Below, one piece after another: positions 33,001-43,997 of a stretch of DNA of 64,000 nucleotides. Both the position numbers and the translations under genes were made by a program. Within the stretch, counting starts at the first letter, position 1; each line of letters starts with the position of its first letter. This DNA comes from Actinostola sp. cb2023 (taxonomy: Eukaryota; Cnidaria; Anthozoa; Actiniaria; Actinostolidae): positions 105,001 to 169,000 of the forward strand of contig JAUJYZ010000404.1 of assembly GCA_033675265.1 (NCBI GenBank). The letters run 5' to 3'. The notes below the pieces were generated by a model. It had not been told where the DNA came from. It ran no database searches and saw only the letters and a list, made by a program, of their open reading frames with translations.

Positions 33001-36000
33001 TACCATCATGTTAGTCAACAATGAACTACCAAGTTACTTTGCTGCATGTTGTTGTAATGATTAATCTATAAGGGACAATGCTACCATCATGTTAGTCAAC
33101 AATGAACTACCAAGTTACTTTGCTGCATGTTGTTGTAATGATTAATCTATAAGGACAATGCTACCATCATGTTAGTCAACAATGAACTACCAAGTTACTT
33201 TGCTGCATGTTGTTGTAATGATTAATCTATAAGGACAATGCTACCATCATGTTAGTCAACAATGAACTACCAAGTTACTTTGCTGCATGTTGTTGTAATG
33301 ATTAATCTATAAGGACAATGCTACCATCATGTTAGTCAACAATGAACTACCAAGTTACTTTGCTGCATGTTGTTGTAATGATTAATCTATAAGGACAATG
33401 CTACCATCATGTTAGTCAACAATGAACTACCAAGTTACTTTGCTGCATGTTGTTGTAATGATTAATCTATAAGGACAATGCTACCATCATGTTAGTCAAC
33501 AATGAACTACCAAGTTACTTTGCTGCATGTTGTTGTAATGATTAATCTATAAGGACAATGCTACCATCATGTTAGTCAACAATGAACTACCAAGTTACTT
33601 TGCTGCATGTTGTTGTAATGATTAATCTATAAGGACAATGCTACCATCATGTTAGTCAACAATGAACTACCAAGTTACTTTGCTGCATGTTGTTGTAATG
33701 ATTAATCTATAAGGACAATGCTACCATCATGTTAGTCAACAATGAACTACCAAGTTACTTTGCTGCATGTTGTTGTAATGATTAATCTATAAGGACAATG
33801 CTACCATCATGTTAGTCAACAATGAACTACCAAGTTACTTTGCTGCATGTTGTTGTGCCTTGTAATGATTAATCTATAAGGACAATGCTACCATCATGTT
33901 AGTCAACAATGAACTACCAAGTTACTTTGCTGCATGTTGTTGTGCCTTGTAATGATTAATCTATAAGGACAATGCTACCATCATGTTAGTCAACAATGAA
34001 CTACCAAGTTACTTTGCTGCATGTTGTTGTGCCTTGTAATGATTAATCTATAAGGACAATGCTACCATCATGTTAGTCAACAATGAACTACCAAGTTACT
34101 TTGCTGCATGTTGTTGTAATGATTAATCTATAAGGACAATGCTACCATCATGTTAGTCAACAATGAACTACCAAGTTACTTTGCTGCATGTTGTTGTAAT
34201 GATTAATCTATAAGGACAATGCTACCATCATGTTAGTCAACAATGAACTACCAAGTTACTTTGCTGCATGTTGTTGTAATGATTAATCTATAAGGACAAT
34301 GCTACCATCATGTTAGTCAACAATGAACTACCAAGTTACTTTGCTGCATGTTGTTGTAATGATTAATCTATAAGGACAATGCTACCATCATGTTAGTCAA
34401 CAATGAACTACCAAGTTACTTTGCTGCATGTTGTTGTGCCTTGTAATGATTAATCTATAAGGACAATGCTACCATCATGTTAGTCAACAATGAACTACCA
34501 AGTTACTTTGCTGCATGTTGTTGTGCCTTGTAATGATTAATCTATAAGGACAATGCTACCATCATGTTAGTCAACAATGAACTACCAAGTTACTTTGCTG
34601 CATGTTGTTGTGCCTTGTAATGATTAATCTATAAGGACAATGCTACCATCATGTTAGTCAACAATGAACTACCAAGTTACTTTGCTGCATGTTGTTGTTG
34701 TAATGATTAATCTATAAGGACAATGCTACCATCATGTTAGTCAACAATGAACTACCAAGTTACTTTGCTGCATGTTGTTGTAATGATTAATCTATAAGGA
34801 CAATGCTACCATCATGTTAGTCAACAATGAACTACCAAGTTACTTTGCTGCATGTTGTTGTAATGATTAATCTATAAGGACAATGCTACCATCATGTTAG
34901 TCAACAATGAACTACCAAGTTACTTTGCTGCATGTTGTTGTAATGATTAATCTATAAGGACAATGCTACCATCATGTTAGTCAACAATGAACTACCAAGT
35001 TACTTTGCTGCATGTTGTTGTAATGATTAATCTATAAGGACAATGCTACCATCATGTTAGTCAACAATGAACTACCAAGTTACTTTGCTGCATGTTGTTG
35101 TAATGATTAATCTATAAGGACAATGCTACCATCATGTTAGTCAACAATGAACTACCAAGTTACTTTGCTGCATGTTGTTGTAATGATTAATCTATAAGGA
35201 CAATGCTACCATCATGTTAGTCAACAATGAACTACCAAGTTACTTTGCTGCATGTTGTTGTGCCTTGTAATGATTAATCTATAAGGACAATGCTACCATC
35301 ATGTTAGTCAACAATGAACTATCAAGTTACTTTGCTGCATGTTGTTGTAATGATTAATCTATAAGGACAATGCTACCATCATGTTAGTCAACAATGAACT
35401 ACCAAGTTACTTTGCTGCATGTTGTTGTAATGATTAATCTATAAGGACAATGCTACCATCATGTTAGTCAACAATGAACTACCAAGTTACTTTGCTGCAT
35501 GTTGTTGTAATGATTAATCTATAAGGACAATGCTACCATCATGTTAGTCAACAATGAACTACCAAGTTACTTTGCTGCATGTTGTTGTAATGATTAATCT
35601 ATAAGGACAATGCTACCATCATGTTAGTCAACAATGAACTACCAAGTTACTTTGCTGCATGTTGTTGTAATGATTAATCTATAAGGACAATGCTACCATC
35701 ATGTTAGTCAACAATGAACTACCAAGTTACTTTGCTGCATGTTGTTGTAATGATTAATCTATAAGGACAATGCTACCATCATGTTAGTCAACAATGAACT
35801 ACCAAGTTACTTTGCTGCATGTTGTTGTCCCTGATTAATCTATAATATTTTACAAGATTTCACGTTAAGTTTACAACTCACAGACTTTTCAAGACTTTCA
35901 ACTTCAACAATATTGAAGGGCTCCCTGCAAGAACAACCTAAGTGATCTCTGATCAAATTCTAATTCAAATTCTCCTCGATATTCTTAGAATTTCAAAGAG

Positions 36001-39000
36001 AAATTTGCATTTTGATCACAAGTCACTTACATGTACTCTGTTCTTGTAAGTTCCCCTTCAATTCCTCCAAATATTAACAGAAGATAATATCACGATTTGG
36101 AGAATATGTATTTCACAAAAGTTTCATCTGCAGTTGTCCAGTTGATCCCAGTCAAGCGTAACCGCACTAATGCTAGTTATTTGTTATTGTGTTGGGACCA
36201 GTGAAAACAATCAAGATCTTTGAGCCATTTTGAATATTTATAACATTCATTTTTATGGCATTGTGATATAGAACAATGAACCGGTGTCTTCAACCTAATA
36301 GTTATTACAAATAATATTATTGACTGAGCGTTCAGGCATTTAATAACAGCTAATGTTTGAAAAGACACAACATTAGTTCCAACTGTGCATGGAAGAATAG
36401 AGAACCAAGCACTGTGCAGTGCTAAATAAGATCTAAAGTTGTAAACAACCACGGTATCAATAACATTAGTTCCAACTGTGCATGGAAGAATAGAGAACCA
36501 AGCACCGTGCAGTTCTAAATAAGATCTAAAGTTGTAAACAACCACGGTATCAATAACTTCAGAGCGTATTTACATACTAGCTTACACGTTTAGTTCTCTA
36601 TTCTACAATACAATGTGCTTTATTAGTTTTTTTTAACTATTTACAAATGTATATAATAAATAATTAATACAGTTACCGGTTTGTCTGGTAAACATAGAAC
36701 TAGTCTAAACATGCACAGTTGGAACTCCTGTTTTCCCCCAAACATCATCCGTTATATGTCAATAACACCTACATTTAATCTACTGGCCTAAAGGTTGTCC
36801 CATTTCACACCATGTGACCATTCCCTGTATAATCTCTATTCTTTCTTGTTAACGCATCAACAAATAAATTGATGTGAAAATACTTTGAACAGTGAATGTT
36901 GATACACAGAGTTTGATTGAAGTGGATTATGTCTAATTATACGACTCACGGTTTTCAAGTGCAAATACAAGCCTTTTCGAGTGCAAATATACAGCGTTAT
37001 TCAATGGGTGTTATTACATGGTTCGCAAACCAGTTTGCCGAACCAGTTTTATTTTCATTGGGAAAAAGAAAACACACTAAAAAACAATAGAAAAGTACTT
37101 CTAAAGGAAATAGGGAAACACACAACAACTTTTTATTGAAATCTTTGTAGAAAATAAGACAAAAACAACAATCTTTTTGGTGAAAAAAAGGCCGAGAAAA
37201 GCCAGCGAAAAATCTCTTGGGCATGAGCGCGCGCTCGATGGCGCATCGATTGCGTGATAGCGCGCGCATTCACAAACAAAATACAAAATCAACTTTTGTA
37301 CGCTAACAAATAAGCGTTTTTGGGTTAATTTTGTTGTTGTATAATAAACAATTTATTACAGTTAGAGTTGTGTAATACGGCTGGACATTTTTACTCGTCT
37401 GCTTGTATTTTGTCTCGCCCTACGGGCTCAACAAAATACGGGCGAGACTCATAAAAATATCCAGACGTATTACACAACTCTAACTGTAATAATCTATATT
37501 TATACCAGCTTTGAAAGAGTTTAACTTTTTAGATTCTTAGATTGCTGATTTTTAGATATATAATTTTATGCTTCAAGGATTTGTTTGCAGTGTGTAGTTT
37601 TATTTATTTTTTGTTATTAATATATATATATGAGGTGTATTTGATCATATCCATATGCAAATTTGCAGCATATTACCATAATAATAAATTATTATTATTC
37701 TACACCCTGATGATGGGTGCTCAGCCCACAAGCTCGGTCAAATTGTAATAAGGTTGAATATGCCATTTCAAATATGTCATAACTGGCCTACAAAGACACT
37801 ATAGATTATATACAGTAACTTGGCCAGTACTCATCAGTGTAACAAAATAATGATTCCCTCTGTCTCTCTCTATAAAGAACGCAAGTTTACTAAAGACCAT
37901 GAATGGGTCGAGGTTGACAGTGGAGTAGCAACAATCGGCGTATCTAATTATGCTCAGGTATTTGAATCTCTAATAAATTTAATTAAAAAAATTATTATCA
38001 TTATTATTTATTTAAAAAAAAAATTACTCCAAATTATTCTTATTTATTAAAAATGTGCAAATATCCATACAATGCACCATAAGGTCATTTGCAAAAATTC
38101 TGACCGCTACGAAATATCAATATATCGGGTGCATTATGGGTAATTAAATAATTGAAAATCCCTCTTAAAGGGGCAATGTCACGCAGACGCATGCGCGTTA
38201 AAAACCATAACAATCACAAATGGTTTGAAAGCCTAAAGCCGATACTGGTGCCAAAGCCGATCAAATAAATAAATATTGCTGCAGATATTTATATAGTATA
38301 GTCCAGTTCAACAGAAGCTTGGTTTAAATGATGTCCTTCAAGCTGTCAAATATCAATGAATCAACAAGTCGTCACAGTGAAATTACAAATGCTGTGGCCT
38401 TTTATTCTTTTATAATAAATTCGCACAGAACATTCAGAATATGACAGCAAATTAGATCCCCATTAGAACATATAAACTGTGAGGAAAAATCAAAACAATT
38501 ACGAAACAAACCTTGTGAGAATAGCTCGCTTCGATCAACCTCAAAGTGCGAGTCCAACCGTCGATACGACTACGTTATATTCCGAGTGAAACGAGAAACG
38601 AAGCGATAGCTGAATCGTTTTGAAATTTCCCCGAAGTTTTCAGTATATTCCATGTCTCATAAACAGTCCAAGGTACATTGCATTGCAATTGCTTTCTTCA
38701 CAAAGCTCTGTCAAGCTTCTCGTCGGCGACAACCGATCGAGGCCTTCGAGAATGTCTTCTTCTAACCTCTGCAACTCATCAGGTTTTTAAGTAAAGAAGG
38801 CCACAAGCTTCCCAACGAATAGAATTAATAGTGTAGAAGAAAAAAATTATTGGTTGCACTGTATAAAGGACGATGAAATACAACTTATTTTGAAGATTTG
38901 AACCGCTTCACACATCTCTCGCATTGAACTTGATTTTAGTCCACCGTGGACCGAATTCAAGATTTCAATTAATTAGTGCCCAGGCCACCTCGACCACGAT

Positions 39001-42000
39001 CCGTGACATTGCCCCTTTAAAGCGGGTTGACGACAGCAAGGTTCGTAGAAATATTTGGTATAATGTTTGTTTTTAATAGTCTTACGTTTGTTGTTTGTAA
39101 GTTTTGCTTCATATTTTGTTAAGAAACTCAAAATAGTATTACTACATATTTAATTAACCATAATGCACCCGATATATTGATATTTCGTAGTGGCCATAAT
39201 TTTTTGCAAATGACTAAATTGTTAAAACATTATATATATGAAACTGTTCTCTATTATTATAATATGGAAAACATGTCTGTGAATTGTGGATGCAAGGATT
39301 GAAAGACCTCCACTGTAATTAAAGTAACTTTACAAGTGTAAAACAGTTACTACATGTACAGTGTTGCAAAGAAGTCCAGAAAATGTTTTTGGAGATTTGA
39401 CATTGTTCCGCCGCAAATAACCTTGTTATCTTGTAGAAATTGTTATGATAATCAATATTTTTCCCTCTAAAACACAGCAAAGCTTTTATTGGCTTTACTC
39501 TTGTATTTGTCCTTATCATTTACTGTACATGTATGTTATATCTTGATAAAAATGTCACTCTATGGTTAATAATTTATTATGTTTTTCATTCAATGTACAA
39601 CTTTGGAATATTTAAAGGAAAAACTTGGAGAAATTGTATATGTTCAGTTACCTGACGTAGGAGACCATTACGATATAAAAGGTAAGTTACAATATACAGA
39701 GCATCTGATAGAGTGCAAGGGTGCGATTTCGCACTATTGACCTAAAATCGCACCGAATCGCACTATTGATCGTTTTCCGCACTATTGATCGTTTTCTGCA
39801 CTATTATCGAAAAAATGACCAGAATAAATCACTAAGTTCATGAAATATTTCTTCTGAACTAATATTACCTTCCAAATTTGTCATTTCTAGCGGATTTCAT
39901 TGTTTTTACGGCGAATTTGAGAGTTTACGTACTGGTTCTCGAACGTTGAACAAAAATCAACAAGGCGTTATTTGCAATTGTTGCAAGATCCTGGAGACTA
40001 GTTTTTATTCTAAGAAGGCATACGATTGGCAGAATTTTGTCAATTCTTGTCCAATCACAGTTATCAATACAAATCAGGATGTTGTTGGCGGGAAAATGTC
40101 CTCACGTTTGTGTGGCACCTTTTGAAGCCGTATTTTTTTCAGTTGTGCCACAGGCAGCCCAACCATTGCTTTTGAGGCTACTAATTCAATAAAATGATAT
40201 TTGCGTCTTTTTTTGATGGGTTTCCTGTGGTAGAGCGCGCGCGTGCTCAATATATAATACGTAGATATGTTGGGTTCCCTGTGCTGAGTAATATCCTATA
40301 TTGGGCTTCCTGTGCACATCCCGCGCGTCCCGCACTACATGTGTATATTTACACAAGGTATGAAACTAGGTCACGTGACAAATACGTTTTTGCTCCTAAT
40401 TTTGTCATTATGATGTGAACATTCAATTTTTCTTCGAATAACTAAACCTTACCGTATTCTCGAAACACCTTATAAGTGTCAGTCGTCTAACTTCAACGTA
40501 CGCTGAGAAACTAATTGTTGAAATTTTGAGCGTGATGGCCCGATGTGTGCCGCATGTATGTGGTGCACTAACCTGAGTATCAGGCTTTTTTGGCGGAGGG
40601 GGAGAGAAAAAGAAAGGAGGAAGAGAAGGGAAGAAAAGCCTGACACAGACCTATTGATTTGAGCCTTCCGCCCCCTCGCAGCACGATACATACATTTAGA
40701 TCTGGAAATAACAACCAATCAAAATCACTTCCGCTTTGCCAACTGTCATGTCAAGACTGTCGTGTGTCAAGGAGCTTGACCTTCAGTGCTGTTGGAGTTT
40801 TTAAAACCGTTTCGGTACGTTCTACAAGCACCGTTTATATCTTCTTCAATTTGGTTTTATCGTGCTACCCTCGTTAAATAAAGACCTTACTTACTTACAA
40901 GATGAAACTAAGAAACAGCTGATAAATCAGCCTGTCGGCAAAACCCCAAGCACGTCGTTTTTGTTAGTTTGAAGACAAGGTTCTTGTTATTTCTTCAATT
41001 CAATTCCATGAAAGGCTTCATAGCTCCTTCTAGAGCCTGTCTAAACTATTTTCAATCATAAATAAAAGGAAATCGAGCTTATTCTTGTAGAATACGATGT
41101 ATCATTTCCGGTCGGCTGTGACGTTTCCCTGGCGACGTTTCAAGCCTTTGTGTTTTATCCAATCATATCAACGTCCAGAATCTGGACGCATGACACGGGC
41201 AGATCAATGCCCTTGTGTCAGGCCTTCTTCCTCTTTCTTCTCCCCGGGCCTCTCCCCTTCCCCTTTCCTTTTTGAAGGCCTGATACTCAGGTTAGTGGTG
41301 CACTTTTCCGTGAAACAGTCGGATTTTACCTTCGAGAGGACATCGACAAGCGGTCGGCAAATCTGAACTATGCTCTTTTTGACAAGTTTTAATATTTATA
41401 TGTTCACTAAACATAAATCAAAACATCTAAATATACTTTATTTGCTTTCTGTTTTGACTTCTATAAAGTATTTGTATTGTATTTTGATTTTTATCGATTA
41501 AAATCTTCAAAATTGACGCATTGTGTTTTATTAATGCTAAATATAAGTCTCAATATTTAGTACTGCACAACACATTTTTGCTATCAGTACTTGTACACAA
41601 AATGACAAACAAACGTATTTATTTCAACAATAAGTTTACTAGCTTTTACACATTGTTTTTGCCGTTCTTTCTGTACAATTTATTCACTATATTGATCAGT
41701 AATAGCTGGATAACAACAATTAAATAAATATTATACACAATCGACAAGTTGTGAATGAATAACAAACATCACAGTTGGAAGCGAAAATTACTCTGTGTTT
41801 CTCTCAGATGATAGTAAGCTTATTTGCTAAATGTGTTGTGCTATTTCAATGACAATAACGAACAACTGTTAATATTTTAGTTCACGGCAGCTTCACGAGT
41901 CCATCGCCATTCAAGTCTCCTTCGATGTCAGTGAATTTGAGTTCATCTATATTTTTGCTTCAGATGGTTTATGCTGCATGTGTTGGCGTTCCCTTGTGTC

Positions 42001-43917
42001 AGAAGAACTATAAGTAAAGTACAAAATTACATCAAACACTTTCTAGATGAGACACTCAGACAGTCAAAATGTTTAAACAGATAAAGTACCATCAGTCAGT
42101 TGAAAGAGGTTCCTTGTTGAAGCAGTATTTCGATCACTGACAAAACTACACAAGTCAAATCAGTTCTGCATAATTTATGAAAAAAACTGATTTGTTGAGG
42201 AGTATAAGCAGCCCCTCTACCCTAGTATAGGCAAGTCCTTTCATTAGAGAACATTTAGAGCAAATACTACGTAAAAACCTTGACAAAAATACTTTTAGTT
42301 CAGCTTACTTTTCAACAAAACTTTCAGGCTCACGTGTCGAGCACAACACATCCAAACTTTCTCCACCATTCAAAATGAAAAAGGACTACTTTAAAACCGT
42401 CAAATCTCTTCTAAATTGACTTAAGGTTGACATGAATTGTGAACGTCTAAACTTACCATGAATAGGGAATAGAATCCTAACGTTTACACCGAAAAAATCA
42501 GTCTTTCTTGATATGAACTTCTCTTCCATGCCCCGCCATTAGCGACAAAATGACGACTTAACCCTGGGTACCCCCCACGGGCCGTTCGACGACTTCGGCT
42601 ATTCGGCTCACGGAAAAGTGCACCACATACATGCGGCGCACATCAGGCCATCACGTGACTGGAGTTTCATACCTTGTGTAAATATACACATTTGCTGCGG
42701 GCGCGTCCCGCAGGAGGTACACAGGGATCCCAACATTATATGTTACTCAACACAGGGAACCCAACATATAAATGCGCGCACGCGCGCTCTACCACAGGAA
42801 ACCCATAAAAAAAAGACGCAAATATCATTTTATTTCATTATTTAGTTATTTAGTAGCCTCAAAAGGAATGGTTGGGCTGCCTGTGGTTGTGCATGTAAAT
42901 ATGGATAAATTTTTAGCAAAAGAGCCATCAACAAGCACAAAAAAGAATGCACATCTTCCTGCAAAGATCAATGCCAAAGATAGAGCTCGTCAGTACGCTA
43001 ATGGAACATTTCATGCTGATAACGAATTGATGTTTTGTTCTTCGTGCAATATTGTGCGAGACTTCATCTCACAAAAGAAATGTGGAGGTAGCTAAGAAGT
43101 CTGGTGCAGCCAAGCAGCAGACTCTTAAGACAACACAGGAATTACTGACAATAAAAATATGTATTTCAAATAAATTAAACTCTCTAAATATGCTAATTTT
43201 AATTTCCGCACTATTTCGCACTATTTCCAAAAATTTCCGCACTATTTTCATTTTTTCCCCGCACTCTACCAGATGCTCTGAATATATCAAACCAATATTA
43301 TACACTCCATTTTGTTGACGAAACACTAAGAGTTGATTCAATGAATTTGATGCATTTTTTTTCTTTGTAAAATTCTGTAAATATATAATTATGGTATGTG
43401 ATTAAGCAAGAAGTCTAAGTCATAAGTGAGACCAGACAAAGCAGACAGAAAAATAATGTGTGAATAAGCAAGAAGTCTAAGTCATAAGTGAGACCAGACA
43501 AAGCAGACAGAAAAATAATGTCCCCTTCTTGTTTACAAAATACCATCATATTCTGAGTACAGTTGTGCGTTTTTTGTCTTTTGATGACTGTCAGTAGTTT
43601 AGTGTCTATTAGAAACTGTTACTGTGCGTGCAATAGTGGGAAGTAGAACTTTACCGCACGGCTCATACCATGTGGTGCCTGTGTCCAAGCATTCTGATTG
43701 GTTGAGCAATGATTGTGTATGCTGTGATTGATTGAATACATGTCTTCGATTCTGTAGGATTAGATTGGGATATAGATTAGGATAATATATTTTTAAGATT
43801 ATATATATTTTAGGAGGGCCATAAGATATATTCCACCCTTGTGAAATAAAGTGTATTATTATTTTTATTTTTATTTTTATCTATTATTTGTAATTTATTT
43901 TGAGAAATAAAGTTATC

Positions 43918-43997
<80 letters not shown>

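Larger units (their letters stand above)
39697..43280 (+). mobile_element. 3.58-kb hAT-like element with CGGBP1-like zinc-finger remnant, in GCSH intron 3
   Basis: Terminal inverted repeats CAGAGCATCTGATAGAGTGC and GCACTCTACCAGATGCTCTG (one mismatch), with TTCCGCACTATT-type subterminal repeats inside both ends. The flanks share AATATA (39691-39696 and 43281-43286), only 6 bp where hAT usually makes 8. The inner arms (about 40095-40400 and 42640-42905) are inverted copies of each other and include the start of the coding remnant. A Mutator-like MITE is nested at 40569-41294. Begins 15 bp after the GCSH exon 3 donor. Confidence 0.8.

Noticed and set aside
24811..35829. CRISPR-like array
   Set aside because: Units are contiguous and nearly identical over 80 or 87 bp with no unique spacers, in an animal intron. 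It is a minisatellite.
36177..36545. 122-codon minus-strand ORF with an internal repeat
   Set aside because: The repeat reflects a 93-bp DNA tandem duplication in an intron; there is no sign of selection or splicing.
39697..43280. Clean 8-bp hAT duplication
   Set aside because: Only AATATA (6 bp) is shared by the flanks; extending to 8 bp fails on both sides, so the superfamily rests on the zinc-finger remnant and the end sequence.
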